Shown here: piece after piece, positions 1 through 9,287 of the stretch | Position numbering within the stretch: position 1 is the first letter of the stretch | Layout: the number at the start of each line of letters is the position of its first letter | Source: Bordetella hinzii LMG 13501 | Lineage (GTDB): Bacteria; Pseudomonadota; Gammaproteobacteria; Burkholderiales; Burkholderiaceae_B | Direction of reading: 5' to 3' | DNA: 64,000 nucleotides | NCBI RefSeq assembly: GCF_001548475.1 | Contig: NZ_LRUJ01000014.1 | Span: 1 to 64,000, forward strand | Made by a program: the position numbers and the translations under genes | The notes under the pieces: model-generated | Told to the model about the DNA's origin: nothing | The model's database searches: none | The model's input: the letters and a program-made list of their open reading frames with translations, nothing else

Positions 1-2
1 CG

Positions 3-977
3 CCGCGCGCCTGGCAGCCCGTCTGCGCCGCGGCCGCTGACCCGGCGCGCGCGCCCGCTGCCGGCGACGCCGCCGCCGTGCGCCGCTTCATGCAGGCCTA
101 TCTGCAGCCCTGGCGGCTCAATGGCGCCGACGGCCGTCCGGCCGTCAACACCGTCACCGGCTATTACGAGCCCCTGGTGCGCGGGGCGCGCGAGCGCAGC
201 GCCCGCCATCAATGGCCGCTGTATGGCGTGCCCGACGACCTGCTCACCATCGACCTGGGCGCCGTCTATCCCGACTTGGCCGGCAAGCGCGTGCGCGGCA
301 AGCTCGATGGCCGCCGCGTCGTGCCCTACGATACCCGCGCCGGCATCGAAGCCTCCGACCGCAAGCCGCCCGTGGTGGCCTGGGTGGACGATCCCGTGGA
401 CAACTTCTTCCTGCAGGTCCAGGGCTCGGGCCGCGTGCTGCTCACCGAAGGCCGCGACGCCGGCAAGACCATACGGGTGGCCTATGCCGACCATAATGGC
501 CAGCCCTATGTGTCCATCGGCCGCTGGCTGATCGACCGCGGCGAGCTGCGCGCCGACCAGGCTTCGATGCAGAACATCCGGGCCTGGGCGCAGCGCAACC
601 CGGCGCGCGTGCAAGAGATGCTCAACGCCAATCCCGCCGTGGTGTTCTTCCGCGAAGAGGCCGTGGCCGATCCCGAGCAAGGCCCCAAGGGCGCCTATGC
701 CATTCCCTTGGCGCCCGGCCGCTCGATCGCCGTGGACGCCAGCTTCGTGCCGCTGGGCACCCCCGTCTATCTCGCGACCACCTACCCCGCTTCCGAGCGC
801 CCCTTGCAGCGCCTGGTGTTCGCCCAGGACACGGGCACGGCCATCCGCGGCGCGGCGCGGGCCGACTACTACTGGGGCTTTGGCGACGAGGCCGGCCAGC
901 AGGCCGGCCGCATGAAGCAGCGCGGCCAGATGTGGCTGCTGTGGCCCAAGCAGGCCGGGGAGCCCTCGGCAAGATGA
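3..977 (+). CDS. mltA: Membrane-bound lytic murein transglycosylase A, 5' end missing
   Basis: The reading frame is open from the first bases of the window, so the signal peptide and N-terminus lie upstream. MltA cleaves the beta-1,4 bond between N-acetylmuramic acid and N-acetylglucosamine in peptidoglycan, usually from the inner face of the outer membrane. Seen here: the family's N-terminal Trp/Cys stretch (AWQPVC), the MltA core with NTVTGYYEP and VDNFFLQVQGSGR, and the C-terminal 3D domain (VDASFVPLGTPVY, then FAQDTGTAIRG and DYYWGFGDEAG). The Asp of AQDTG is the probable catalytic acid by analogy with E. coli MltA. Its stop overlaps the ATG of the next gene by four bases (ATGA), so the two are translationally coupled. 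Confidence 0.93.
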   Translation, partial: PRAWQPVCAAAADPARAPAAGDAAAVRRFMQAYLQPWRLNGADGRPAVNTVTGYYEPLVRGARERSARHQWPLYGVPDDLLTIDLGAVYPDLAGKRVRGKLDGRRVVPYDTRAGIEASDRKPPVVAWVDDPVDNFFLQVQGSGRVLLTEGRDAGKTIRVAYADHNGQPYVSIGRWLIDRGELRADQASMQNIRAWAQRNPARVQEMLNANPAVVFFREEAVADPEQGPKGAYAIPLAPGRSIAVDASFVPLGTPVYLATTYPASERPLQRLVFAQDTGTAIRGAARADYYWGFGDEAGQQAGRMKQRGQMWLLWPKQAGEPSAR

Positions 978-2143
978 CACACCAGATCCTTGTCTGCGGC
1001 GCCGGCATTGTCGGCCTGTCGGCCGCGCTGGCGCTGGCCAGGCGGCAGCAGCGCGTGGCCGTCCTGGCTCCGCGCGCCAATGTGCCGCCGGCCGAGCCGG
1101 ACGTCTATCATCCGCGCGTCTATGCCATTTCGCCGGCCAGCCAGCGCTTCCTGGCCGAGCTGGGCATCTGGGACGCCATGCCCGCCTCCCGGCTGACGCC
1201 CGTGACGGCCATGGAAATCCACGGCGACGCCGACGGCCGGGTCGAGCTCAAGGCCTGGCAGGCGGCCCGCAACGAGCTGGCCTGGATCGTCGAGTCCGGC
1301 GAAATCGAGCGCGTCCTCATCCAGGCTACCCGCATGTTCGGCATTCCCTGGATAGAAGAGCGCGCCGTCGCCTGGCGTGACGGCGAGGTCGAGACCGAAA
1401 GCGGGCAGCGCCTGGCGGCCGAGCTCTTCGTGGGCGCCGACGGCGCCTCATCGCCGCTGCGCGAGGCCGCCGGCCTGAAGCACGCAAGCAAGTCATACGC
1501 CGACATCGGCCTGGTCATGCACCTGGATGCCGGACAGCCTCACCACGGCACGGCCTTCCAGTGGTTCCGCGACGACGGCGTGCTGGCGCTGCTGCCCCTG
1601 CCCGATACGCGCGACGGTCCCCAGGTCTCCATGGTCTGGTCCATGCGCGAGGACCTGGCCCGCCCGCTCATGGACATGCCGGCGCCCGAGCAGGCCGCCG
1701 AACTCGAAAAGCGTCTTTTCCTGGCCAGCGAAGGCCGTCTCGGCCGCCTGCGCGCACGCGGCCGGCTGCACGGCTTTCCGCTCACGCTCGAACATTCCCA
1801 GATGGTGGCGCCCGGCATCGCGCTGGCCGGCGACGCCGCGCACCGCCTGCATCCGCTGGCCGGCCAGGGCCTGAACCTGGGCCTGGGCGATGTCGAGGCC
1901 CTGGCGCGCGCGGTGGCCGCGCGCGAGCCCTACCGCCAGGCCGGCGACATCCGCGTGCTGCGCCGCTATCAGCGCGCGCGCGCCGAACCGGTGCTGGCCA
2001 TGCGGCTGGCCACCGACGGGCTGCACCGCCTGTTTGCCGCGCACAACGCGCCGGCGGCCTTCCTGCGCAACACCGGCATGCGCGTGGTCGATGCCCTGCC
2101 TTTTCTCAAGCGCCGGCTCATCGAAGAGGCCTCGCGCAACTGA
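974..2143 (+). CDS. FAD-dependent ubiquinone-biosynthesis-type hydroxylase (UbiH/UbiF/VisC family)
   Basis: A 389-residue flavoprotein monooxygenase of the family that hydroxylates the polyprenyl-phenol ring in ubiquinone synthesis. It has the N-terminal FAD fold (GAGIVGLSAALALA near residues 8-21), the middle GADGASSPLREAAG motif and the C-terminal FAD motif LAGDAAHRLHPLAGQG. I chose the ATG at 974 because it gives MTHQILVCGAGIVG directly before the Rossmann fold and overlaps the mltA stop by four bases; an upstream in-frame start at 932 would add 14 residues of mltA-overlapping sequence. Which ring position it acts on cannot be read from the sequence, so no ubi letter is given. dsbC follows after 40 bases. 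Confidence 0.88.
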   Translation: MTHQILVCGAGIVGLSAALALARRQQRVAVLAPRANVPPAEPDVYHPRVYAISPASQRFLAELGIWDAMPASRLTPVTAMEIHGDADGRVELKAWQAARNELAWIVESGEIERVLIQATRMFGIPWIEERAVAWRDGEVETESGQRLAAELFVGADGASSPLREAAGLKHASKSYADIGLVMHLDAGQPHHGTAFQWFRDDGVLALLPLPDTRDGPQVSMVWSMREDLARPLMDMPAPEQAAELEKRLFLASEGRLGRLRARGRLHGFPLTLEHSQMVAPGIALAGDAAHRLHPLAGQGLNLGLGDVEALARAVAAREPYRQAGDIRVLRRYQRARAEPVLAMRLATDGLHRLFAAHNAPAAFLRNTGMRVVDALPFLKRRLIEEASRN

Positions 2144-2183
2144 AGGGCGCGGCCGCTTGGGTTCTGGTACCAGGAGTGGTTTC

Positions 2184-3011
2184 ATGAAAGCACGCATCAT
2201 TTTCCTGCTGGCCGGCCTGTTGTGCGGCACCGCGCTTGCCCAGGAGGGCAAATCGGTGTCGACCGGCCAGCCCGCGGACAAGGCCGACAAGGTCTATTCC
2301 ACCAGCCAGGTGGGCACGCCCGCCGCCAAGGGCGGCAAGGTCTATTCCACCACCCAGGCGCAACCGCCCGACCCAGCGGCCGAGGCGGTCAAGAAACGCT
2401 TCCAGCTGCGCTTCAATGACCTGGACATCACGGCCGTGCGCCGCACGCCCTATGGGCTGTTCGAGGTCCAGGTGGGCGCCGACATGATCTACACCGACGA
2501 GAACGTGTCCTGGGTGATGGAAGGTCCCTTGATCGACGCCGCCACGCGCCGCGATGTCACGCGCGAAAACCAGGAAAAGCTCAGCGCCGTGCAGTTCGCG
2601 GACCTGCCGCTCGACCTGGCCATCAAGCAGGTCAAGGGCAAGGGCACGCGCAAGCTTGCCATCTTCGAGGACCCCAACTGCGGCTATTGCAAGCAACTGC
2701 GCCACACCCTGAAGGATGTGGACGACGTGACCATCTATACCTTTCTTTTTCCCATCCTGTCGCCGGACTCGACGGTCAAGGTGCGCGATGTCTGGTGCGC
2801 GGCCGACCCGGGCAAGACCTGGGATGATTGGATGCTCGACGGCAAGCGTCCCGCCACCGCCCAGTGCGATGCGCCCATCGACGGCATGCTGGCGCTGGGC
2901 CGCCAACTCATGGTGCGCGGCACGCCGACGATTTTCTTCGAAAACGGCACGCGCGCCAGCGGCGCCCTGCCCTTGGCCCAACTGCAGCAACGACTGGCGG
3001 CGAGCCGCTGA
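2184..3011 (+). CDS. dsbC: Periplasmic thiol:disulfide interchange protein DsbC
   Basis: A 275-residue disulfide isomerase of the periplasm. The signal peptide is MKARIIFLLAGLLCGTALAQ, with likely cleavage after ALA. The N-terminal dimerisation domain (about residues 70-135) is followed by a thioredoxin fold with the active-site CGYC at residues 166-169 and the cis-proline region RGTPTIFF near 250. The family normally works with DsbD, which keeps it reduced. Unusual: between signal peptide and dimerisation domain lies a 16-residue tandem repeat starting KVYSTSQ and KVYSTTQ, making the linker longer than in E. coli DsbC. The ATG at 2184 follows a GGAG-type ribosome binding site. It probably belongs to the run of plus-strand genes from mltA. 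Confidence 0.92.
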   Translation: MKARIIFLLAGLLCGTALAQEGKSVSTGQPADKADKVYSTSQVGTPAAKGGKVYSTTQAQPPDPAAEAVKKRFQLRFNDLDITAVRRTPYGLFEVQVGADMIYTDENVSWVMEGPLIDAATRRDVTRENQEKLSAVQFADLPLDLAIKQVKGKGTRKLAIFEDPNCGYCKQLRHTLKDVDDVTIYTFLFPILSPDSTVKVRDVWCAADPGKTWDDWMLDGKRPATAQCDAPIDGMLALGRQLMVRGTPTIFFENGTRASGALPLAQLQQRLAASR

Positions 3012-3035
3012 GGCAAGCGCCGGGGGAGACAGCAC

Positions 3036-3983
3036 ATGAAGATTGCCATACTGGACGATTACCACGAAGTCGCCCTGCGTTATGCCGATTGGTCGGGCCT
3101 GGGCGCCGATATCACCGCGTTCCGCGATGCCCTGCCGCAAGACCGGGCGCGCGTGCTGCAGCCTTTCGATGTCATCGTGGCCATGCGCGAGCGCACCGCC
3201 TTTCCGGCCGAACTGATCGACGCCCTGCCCAATCTCCGCCTGCTGGTCACCACCGGGCTGCGCAACAACGCCATCGACATGGCGGCCTGCGCGGCGCGCG
3301 GCATTCCGGTCTGCGGCGCGCCCGGCAGCGCCGACGCCAATACCGCCACGGCCGAACTGGCCTGGGCGCACCTGCTGGCCTTGTTCAAGCATCTGCCCCA
3401 GGAAGACGCCGCGATGCGGCGCGGCATGTGGCAGACAGGCATGCCCGAACCCCTGGCCGGCAAGCGCCTGGGCGTGCTGGGCCTGGGCAAGCTGGGGCAG
3501 GCCGTGGCGCGGGTTGGCCTGGCGTTCGGCATGGATGTCGTCGCCTGGAGCCCCAATCTCACCGACGAGCGCGCCGCCCAGGCCGGCGTCAAGCGCCTGG
3601 ACAAGGCCGAATTCTTCTCCAGCTGCGATGCCATCAGCATCCATCTCATCCTGAGCGAGCGCACGCGCAATGTGGTGGACGTCGACGCCCTGGCGTCCAT
3701 GAAGCCCACCGCCTACCTGGTCAATACCTCGCGCGCCGGCCTGGTCGACCAGGCCGCCTTGCGCGATGCGCTGGAAAAGCGCCGCATCGGCGGGGCCGGA
3801 CTGGACGTCTATCCGGTCGAGCCGCTGCCGCCCACGGACGCCGTGCGCGACCTGGACAACGTCATCCTCACGCCGCATCTGGGCTATGTCAGCCAGTCCA
3901 ACTTCGAGGCCTTCTACCGTAATGCCGTCAAGGCCGTGCAAGCCTGGATGGATGGCAAGCCCATCCAGGTGCTCAACGCCTGA
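3036..3983 (+). CDS. D-2-hydroxyacid dehydrogenase family NAD-dependent oxidoreductase
   Basis: A 315-residue member of the D-isomer-specific 2-hydroxyacid dehydrogenase family, which interconverts 2-oxoacids and D-2-hydroxyacids with NAD(P)H. The nucleotide-binding domain shows LGVLGLGKLGQAVARVG (about residues 147-163), with the acidic loop replaced by AWSPN, which may favour NADP. The catalytic triad is visible as Arg in NTSRAGLVD, Glu in VYPVEPLP and His in TPHLGYVS. Start: MKIAILDDYHEVA follows GGGGGAGAC. It lies 24 bases after dsbC on the same strand. The substrate is not predictable; phosphoglycerate dehydrogenase itself is unlikely because there is no ACT domain. Confidence 0.85.
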   Translation: MKIAILDDYHEVALRYADWSGLGADITAFRDALPQDRARVLQPFDVIVAMRERTAFPAELIDALPNLRLLVTTGLRNNAIDMAACAARGIPVCGAPGSADANTATAELAWAHLLALFKHLPQEDAAMRRGMWQTGMPEPLAGKRLGVLGLGKLGQAVARVGLAFGMDVVAWSPNLTDERAAQAGVKRLDKAEFFSSCDAISIHLILSERTRNVVDVDALASMKPTAYLVNTSRAGLVDQAALRDALEKRRIGGAGLDVYPVEPLPPTDAVRDLDNVILTPHLGYVSQSNFEAFYRNAVKAVQAWMDGKPIQVLNA

Positions 3984-4142
3984 GCGGCAGGGGGCCGGCC
4001 CATCGCCGCCAGGGCCCGAATTCTGCAATCCCCTTCATGTTGCCGGCCGCCTCCATGCCTATCGCGCCGCGCGATTACCCCGAGTGGGCCGGTTTCGAGC
4101 CGTGTTTTGGACGACAGCGGGATGCCGCCGTCCTGCCCGGGC

Positions 4143-5093
4143 TCATGCCCGGCGGCTGAAAACGATCTTCTGTTCGTTCAGGCCGGCCGCGTCTTCTTCG
4201 ACGGGCGCGCCACAGGCCTGCTCGTCGTCGGCCGGCTCGTCGAAGGCGATGTCGCCGCCGGCATCCGGCACGCCCGTAGGCTTGAGCCCCACGAAATCGA
4301 ATAGTTCGCGGTCCATCAGGTGCGAGGGCACCACGCGCGACAGCGCATTGAAGACATTCCAGGAGCGGCCCGGAAACTTCCTGTCCCATTCCTGCACCAT
4401 GCGCGTGACTTCCTTGCGCTTGAGGTTTTCCTGCGAGCCGCAGAGGTTGCACGGGATGATGGGAAACTGCTTGAGCTGGGCATAGGCGATGAGATCGCTC
4501 TCGGGGACATAAGCCAGCGGCCGGATGACGGTATGCCTGCCGTCATCGGAGACCAGCTTGGGCGGCATGCCCTTGAGCTTGCCGCCGTAGAACAGATTCA
4601 GGAACAGCGTGCCCAGGATGTCGTCGCGGTGATGGCCCAGCGCGATCTTGGTGGCGCCCAGTTCGTCGGCCACGCGGTACAGGATCCCCCGGCGCAGGCG
4701 CGAGCAGAGCGAGCACATGGTCTTGCCTTCGGGCACCACGCGCGTGACGATGGAGTAGGTGTCCTGCGTCTCGATATGGAAGGGCACGCCCAGCGCGGTC
4801 AGGTAGTTGGGCAGGATGTCCGGCGGGAAACCCGGCTGTTTCTGGTCCAGGTTGACGGCGATGAGCTCGAAGCGGAAGGGCGCGCGCTTTTGCAGCGCCA
4901 TGAGGATGTCCAGCATGGCATAGGAATCCTTGCCGCCGGACAGGCAGACCATCACGCGGTCGCCTTCCTCGATCATGTTGTAGTCGGACAGCGCGCGCGT
5001 CGTCTCGCGCGCCAGGCGCTTGCTCAGTTTGTTGCCTTCGTGCCGGGCCTTTTCCTCGGCCGGGCTGCGGTATTCGGTGTCGGCGGTGCTCAT
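4143..5093 (-). CDS. ttcA: tRNA 2-thiocytidine biosynthesis protein TtcA
   Basis: A 316-residue ATP-pyrophosphatase that, with an iron-sulfur cluster, thiolates cytidine 32 of certain tRNAs. The PP-loop SGGKDS sits at residues 52-57. The cluster-binding cysteine pairs are CSLC (127-130) and CNLC (215-218), and GHHRDD lies at 153-158. These are the diagnostic TtcA positions. The start at [10 protein letters not shown] lies three bases after the stop of folB, so folB and ttcA form a minus-strand pair. The acidic C-terminal tail after about residue 285 is variable in the family. Confidence 0.95.
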   Translation of the reverse strand: MSTADTEYRSPAEEKARHEGNKLSKRLARETTRALSDYNMIEEGDRVMVCLSGGKDSYAMLDILMALQKRAPFRFELIAVNLDQKQPGFPPDILPNYLTALGVPFHIETQDTYSIVTRVVPEGKTMCSLCSRLRRGILYRVADELGATKIALGHHRDDILGTLFLNLFYGGKLKGMPPKLVSDDGRHTVIRPLAYVPESDLIAYAQLKQFPIIPCNLCGSQENLKRKEVTRMVQEWDRKFPGRSWNVFNALSRVVPSHLMDRELFDFVGLKPTGVPDAGGDIAFDEPADDEQACGAPVEEDAAGLNEQKIVFSRRA

Positions 5094-5096
5094 GGT

Positions 5097-5456
5097 TCAA
5101 CGGCTGATCTGGATTTCCACGCCCACGGCATTGCAGTCCGAGAAGGCCATGGGCTTGCTGATGCGCAGGCGCAGGGCACGGACTTCCTCGAATTCGGCCA
5201 GCAGGCGCGCGGCCACCTGTTCGGACAGCGTTTCGATCAGGTTGACATGGGCCTGGGTGCACTCCTGGACGATGGCTTCGCGCAGGCGCCGGTAGTCCAG
5301 CACGCTGTGGATATCGTGGTCGTCCACATTGCGCGTGATGTCGATGTCGAACTCGGCATCGACATGCAGCGGCTGGGTGGCGCGGCGTTCATGTTCGAGG
5401 ATGCCGATACGGGCGTCCAGGGCGAGGCCCGAAATGAAAATACGGCGAGTAGGCAT
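5097..5456 (-). CDS. folB: Dihydroneopterin aldolase FolB
   Basis: A 119-residue folate-pathway enzyme that converts 7,8-dihydroneopterin to 6-hydroxymethyl-dihydropterin plus glycolaldehyde. The N-terminal strand IFISGLALDARIGILEHE carries the family's GI-E substrate region, VLDYRRLREAIV is the conserved central helix, and LIETLSEQVA contains the conserved Glu. The length matches the family (about 120). The start at MPTRRIF gives the family-typical N-terminus; longer in-frame extensions run into the divergent gene and are rejected. It precedes ttcA by three bases. Confidence 0.92.
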   Translation of the reverse strand: MPTRRIFISGLALDARIGILEHERRATQPLHVDAEFDIDITRNVDDHDIHSVLDYRRLREAIVQECTQAHVNLIETLSEQVAARLLAEFEEVRALRLRISKPMAFSDCNAVGVEIQISR

Positions 5457-5481
5457 AATGAACTCAGGGCGGGGAGAAGCT

Positions 5482-5526
5482 GAATTGTAAGTCGCTGGGG
5501 CCGCCCGCGCGGTCTGACTACAATTC
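5482..5526. promoter_or_regulatory. Divergent promoter region with inverted -10 elements (folB / flavin reductase)
   Basis: The 102-base gap between the divergent folB and flavin reductase genes holds GAATTGTA (5482-5489) and TACAATTC (5519-5526), a perfect 8-base inverted repeat. Each arm contains TACAAT read outward, suitable as the -10 box for folB (minus) and for the reductase (plus). I find no good -35 boxes at 17 bases for either, so this is a weak prediction. Confidence 0.4.
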
Positions 5527-5558
5527 GGGGACGGGCGCTGGCACGGAAAAAGGGATAT

Positions 5559-6446
5559 ATGCAGCAGTTCTACGATGCGGTCATAGTGGGGGCGGGCCCG
5601 GCGGGCGCCTCTTGCGCGGTCTGGCTGGCCAGGCTGGGCCTGGCGCCGGTGCTGGTCGAGGCCGGCGCGCGGGCCGGCGGCCTGACGGCGGACAACCCTT
5701 TTGCCGACGACTGGATCGTGGCCGCGCCCGGCCGGACCGGCCAGGAAATCGCCGCCCAGATCGCCGAGAGCCTGGCGCTGGCCCAGGTGCCGCTGCGCCT
5801 GAACGCCCCGGCGCGTTCGGTGCGGCCTTGCAAGGGCGGCATCGAATTGGCGCTGGACGGCGATGCGCTCAAGGGCCGCTGCCTGGTCATCGCCTCGGGG
5901 GTGCGCGCCCGCGGCCTGCCCGGCCACCCGCCCGAGGCCCGCTGGCCGGGCGTGCTGATCGGTCCGGGCTCGCCCATCGTGGCCCAGGACTACACCGGTC
6001 TGTCCGTGGCGGTGCTGGGCGGCGGCGACAATGCCTTCGAGAACTTTGTCTACGTGCGTAACCGCGGCGCGCGCCAGGTGCATCTCTATGCGCGCAGCGT
6101 GCGGGCGCAACAGCAATGGGTGCAGCGCGCCGGCCGCGAAGGCGTCAGCGTGGGCGCCTACGAGGTCGATCCGCGGGCGCGCAGCGTCAACGGGCGCCCT
6201 TACGATCTCATCCTGGTGTTCTATGGCTGGGAGCCGCAGGCCGGTTTCGCCGACGGCCTGAACCTGGCGCGCGATGCGCGCGGCTATATCCAGACCGAGA
6301 CCGCGACCGCGCGCACCAGCCTGCCGGACGTCTATGCCATCGGCGAAGTGGCCAATCGCGCGCATCCCTGCGTGGTCACGGCCATGGCCGACGGCGTGGT
6401 GGCGGCCAAGGACATCCAGCGGCGCTGGGAGCGCCGGCCGCTTTAG
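5559..6446 (+). CDS. FAD/NAD(P)-dependent pyridine-nucleotide-disulfide oxidoreductase family protein
   Basis: A 295-residue two-dinucleotide-fold flavoprotein similar in outline to thioredoxin reductase and to thioredoxin-reductase-like ferredoxin-NADP reductases. The FAD motif is VIVGAGPAGASCAVWLARLG (residues 5-24), the NAD(P) motif VAVLGGGDNAFENFVYV is at about 149-165, and the C-terminal FAD motif is LPDVYAIGEVAN. The redox-active CxxC that follows the NADP motif in true thioredoxin reductase is absent (only GGGDNAFEN is seen), so a dithiol reductase role is unlikely and a ferredoxin/flavodoxin reductase or related role is more plausible. Its end overlaps the converging peptidase gene by four bases. 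Confidence 0.78.
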   Translation: MQQFYDAVIVGAGPAGASCAVWLARLGLAPVLVEAGARAGGLTADNPFADDWIVAAPGRTGQEIAAQIAESLALAQVPLRLNAPARSVRPCKGGIELALDGDALKGRCLVIASGVRARGLPGHPPEARWPGVLIGPGSPIVAQDYTGLSVAVLGGGDNAFENFVYVRNRGARQVHLYARSVRAQQQWVQRAGREGVSVGAYEVDPRARSVNGRPYDLILVFYGWEPQAGFADGLNLARDARGYIQTETATARTSLPDVYAIGEVANRAHPCVVTAMADGVVAAKDIQRRWERRPL

Positions 6447-8206
6447 GCGGCCTCGCCCAGCACGCAGTCCAGCGCTTCGGGCGCGGCCAGGCGCAGGCGG
6501 TAGGCGCGCAGTTCGTCGCGGCGGAACACATGCACCAGCACGCGGTCGCCCGGCCGGTATTGCGACAGCAGCACGTCCAGGCCGGCGGGCGCTTCGACCC
6601 TGAGGCCGTCGATGGCCACCAGCACGTCGCCCGCCGACAGGCCGGCGCGGTGCGCGGCGCCGCCTTCGAAGACAGTGGCCAGGACCAGGCTGTCGCCCTG
6701 CTTGCGCGTGCGCACATCCAGGCTCGGGATGGGGCTGGCCGTCTTCCATTGCACCGAGATGCCATGCGGCGCCAGCAGCTCGGCCAGGGGCACGTCGGCG
6801 CGCCCGTAGGCATGGCGCTGGATGAAGCGGCGGGCGTCCACGCCGGTGGCCTCGCGCACCAGGGCCGGAAACTCGTCTTCGCCCAGGCCTTGCGGGCGGC
6901 CCCGGTAGAAATCCCGGCCATAGCGCTGCCACAGCAGGCGCATGACGTCGTCCAGGCTGTGCTGGCCCCGGCTGTCGCGGCGGATGAGCAGGTCCAGCCC
7001 CAGGGCGACCAGCGAGCCCTTGGTGTAATAGCTCACCAGGGCATTGGGCGAGTTCTCGTCCTGCTTGTAATAGCGCGTCCAGGCGTCGAACGAGCTTTCG
7101 GCCACCGATTGCTTGTGGCGGCCGGGGCTGCGCATCACGCCGGTGATGGTCTTGCCCAGCATGCGCAGATAGTCGGCACGGGTGATGACCCCGGCGCGCA
7201 GCAGGAGCAGGTCGTCGTAATAGGAGGTAAAGCCTTCGAAGATCCACAGCAGCCGGGTCAGGCTGGGTTCCTGCAGCGCATAGGAAGGCGCGAAAGCCGC
7301 CGGCTTGATGCGCTTGACATTCCAGGTGTGGAAATACTCATGGCTGACCAATCCCAGGAAGCTGCGGTAGCCCTCGCCCTGGCCTTGCTGGCCCAGCACC
7401 GGCAGGTCCTTGCGCGTGGTCATGAGCGCGGTGCTGGCGCGGTGTTCCAGGCCGCCGTAGCCGTCGCCGGTCACCATGGTCATGAAGACATAGCGGTCGG
7501 CGCAGTCCAGGAAGGGCGCGCGCCGTGTGCGCGGTTCGAAAAACGCAATCTGCGTTTCGCAGATTTTCTGCACGTCGCGCGCGATGCGCTCCAGATCCAG
7601 GCGCGGCGCGACGCCCGTGAACACCAGCTCGTGCTCGGCGCCATGGGCGGTGAAGCGGGCCACTTGCGGCGTGCCCATTTCAACGGGATGGTCGATCAAG
7701 GCGTCGTAGTCGGGCGCCTGGTAGCGGCCGAAGCCATGGCGGCGCGCGCCCGCCTCGCGCAGGCTGGTGTAGACCTTCCAGCCTTCGATGCCCGGCGGCG
7801 GCGCCAGCTCCAGCAGGCAGGGCTGCGTGTCGTGGCCATGCACGCGCAGGAACACGCTGGTGCCATTGAAAAAGCCGTGGCTTTCGTCCAGGTGGGCGCC
7901 GCGCACCGACAGGTCCCAGGCATAGACCGTATAGTCGATGACCAGCGGCCCCTCGCAGGGCGCCGCCTGCCAGCTGTGGTTGTCGGTCTTCTCGACCGGC
8001 ACGGCGCGCCCGCCGGCGCGCGCCGTCAGGGTTTCGATCTGGCGCGAAAAATCGCGGATGAGATAGCTGCCCGGGATCCAGGCCGGAAGCGACAGGCGCT
8101 GGCCTTGGGGATCCGGCCGCGGCACCGTTAGGGTTATCCGGTAGCGATGACCGGCCGGGTCGTAGGGCTCAAGGCGGTAAATTACGGGTGCGTCGTTCAT
8201 CCGCAT
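6443..8206 (-). CDS. M61 family metallopeptidase with C-terminal PDZ domain
   Basis: A 587-residue protein of the glycyl-aminopeptidase (M61) family. The zinc motif HEYFH lies at about residues 289-293 and is followed by TWNVKRIKP, with the third-ligand Glu probably in [16 protein letters not shown] domain is visible near the C-terminus (about 500-580: [19 protein letters not shown]). No signal peptide is seen, so it is probably cytoplasmic. Two in-frame ATGs compete (8206 and 8200); AGGGGA is better spaced for the one at 8206. The gene diverges from an enoyl-CoA hydratase only 35 bases away, so their promoters must overlap. Its 3' end overlaps the converging flavin reductase by four bases. 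Confidence 0.86.
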   Translation of the reverse strand: MRMNDAPVIYRLEPYDPAGHRYRITLTVPRPDPQGQRLSLPAWIPGSYLIRDFSRQIETLTARAGGRAVPVEKTDNHSWQAAPCEGPLVIDYTVYAWDLSVRGAHLDESHGFFNGTSVFLRVHGHDTQPCLLELAPPPGIEGWKVYTSLREAGARRHGFGRYQAPDYDALIDHPVEMGTPQVARFTAHGAEHELVFTGVAPRLDLERIARDVQKICETQIAFFEPRTRRAPFLDCADRYVFMTMVTGDGYGGLEHRASTALMTTRKDLPVLGQQGQGEGYRSFLGLVSHEYFHTWNVKRIKPAAFAPSYALQEPSLTRLLWIFEGFTSYYDDLLLLRAGVITRADYLRMLGKTITGVMRSPGRHKQSVAESSFDAWTRYYKQDENSPNALVSYYTKGSLVALGLDLLIRRDSRGQHSLDDVMRLLWQRYGRDFYRGRPQGLGEDEFPALVREATGVDARRFIQRHAYGRADVPLAELLAPHGISVQWKTASPIPSLDVRTRKQGDSLVLATVFEGGAAHRAGLSAGDVLVAIDGLRVEAPAGLDVLLSQYRPGDRVLVHVFRRDELRAYRLRLAAPEALDCVLGEAA

Positions 8207-8241
8207 ATCTTACTTCCCCTATTCTTCGCAGGAGACATTCC

Positions 8242-9018
8242 ATGAGCGAGTCGTTTGTACTGGTCGAAACCCGTGGCCGAGTCGGTTTGCTGACCCTGAA
8301 CCGGCCCAAGGCCCTCAACGCCCTGAACGATCAGCTCATGGACGAGCTCGGCGCCGCCTTGCTGGCCTTCGAGGCGGATGCCGGCATCGGCGCCATCGTG
8401 ATCACGGGCAGCGAAAAAGCGTTTGCCGCCGGCGCCGACATCGGCGCCATGAAAGACTGGTCGTACATGGACGTCCATGGCAGCGAATACATCACTCGCA
8501 ACTGGGAGACGCTCAAGCGCGTCCGCAAGCCCGTGATCGCGGCGGTGGCAGGCTACGCGCTGGGCGGCGGCTGCGAACTGGCCATGATGTGCGATATCGT
8601 GATCGCCGCCGACACGGCGCGCTTCGGCCAGCCCGAGATCAAGCTGGGCGTGATCCCCGGCGCCGGCGGCACCCAGCGCCTGACCCGCGCGGTCGGCAAG
8701 TCCAAGGCCATGGACCTGGTGCTCACCGCCCGCATGATGCACGCCGACGAGGCCGAGCGCAGCGGGCTGGTGTCGCGGGTGGTGCCGGCCGACAAGCTGC
8801 TCGACGAGGCCCTGGAGGCCGCCACGGTCATCGCCTCGATGTCCCTGCCTTCGGTGATGATGGCCAAGGAGTGCGTCAACCGCGCCTTCGAGGTCTCGCT
8901 GAACGAAGGCCTGCTGTTCGAGCGCCGCGTCTTCCATTCGCTGTTCGCCACCGAAGACCAGAAAGAAGGCATGGCCGCCTTCACCGAAAAGCGCAAGCCC
9001 GATTTCAAGCACCGCTGA
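8242..9018 (+). CDS. Enoyl-CoA hydratase, short-chain type
   Basis: A 258-residue crotonase that hydrates 2-enoyl-CoA to 3-hydroxyacyl-CoA in fatty-acid or phenylacetate-type catabolism. The oxyanion-hole residues lie in [10 protein letters not shown] and [15 protein letters not shown]. Both catalytic glutamates are present: the one in GGGCELA and the one in [17 protein letters not shown]. It ends with the usual [12 protein letters not shown] tail. The ATG at 8242 is preceded by CAGGAGACATTCC. It is a stand-alone gene, followed by a clear terminator at 9063-9096. It resembles the PaaF/FadB1 group, but the substrate is not determined. Confidence 0.9.
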   Translation: MSESFVLVETRGRVGLLTLNRPKALNALNDQLMDELGAALLAFEADAGIGAIVITGSEKAFAAGADIGAMKDWSYMDVHGSEYITRNWETLKRVRKPVIAAVAGYALGGGCELAMMCDIVIAADTARFGQPEIKLGVIPGAGGTQRLTRAVGKSKAMDLVLTARMMHADEAERSGLVSRVVPADKLLDEALEAATVIASMSLPSVMMAKECVNRAFEVSLNEGLLFERRVFHSLFATEDQKEGMAAFTEKRKPDFKHR

Positions 9019-9062
9019 CGGCCTGCCGGTTACGGTCGGTAGTTCCTGGTTTCGATTCGCCC

Positions 9063-9096
9063 AAGACGCCCGCGCGCTTCCGCCCGCGGGCGTCTT
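9063..9096 (+). terminator. Rho-independent-type hairpin after the enoyl-CoA hydratase
   Basis: Perfect 12-base arms AAGACGCCCGCG (9063-9074) and CGCGGGCGTCTT (9085-9096) around a 10-base loop. The T-tract is short (TCTT), but position and stability fit a terminator for the preceding gene. The rest of the 9019-9287 gap shows no gene. Confidence 0.7.
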
Positions 9097-9287
9097 GCCT
9101 ATGGGAAAGCGCCGCCGGCGGCGGCCGGGCGGGCGCCGCGCGCCGTGGGCGCGGGTTTCCCGTTGAAACGTTTGCATTGCACTCTGTTGCAGGCCGGAAG
9201 CCTATGCTGGACAGGCAAGTTGTGTCGCGGCCGGCGCCACGGGCGGCGGAAGCGGCTCATTGTCCAACGAGAAACAAGGAGCCTCAT

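Noticed and set aside
6116-8131. A 671-codon plus-strand open frame over the M61 peptidase
   Set aside because: It is the antisense shadow of a gene with HEYFH and PDZ motifs and has Arg/Ala/Gly-rich, repetitive composition.
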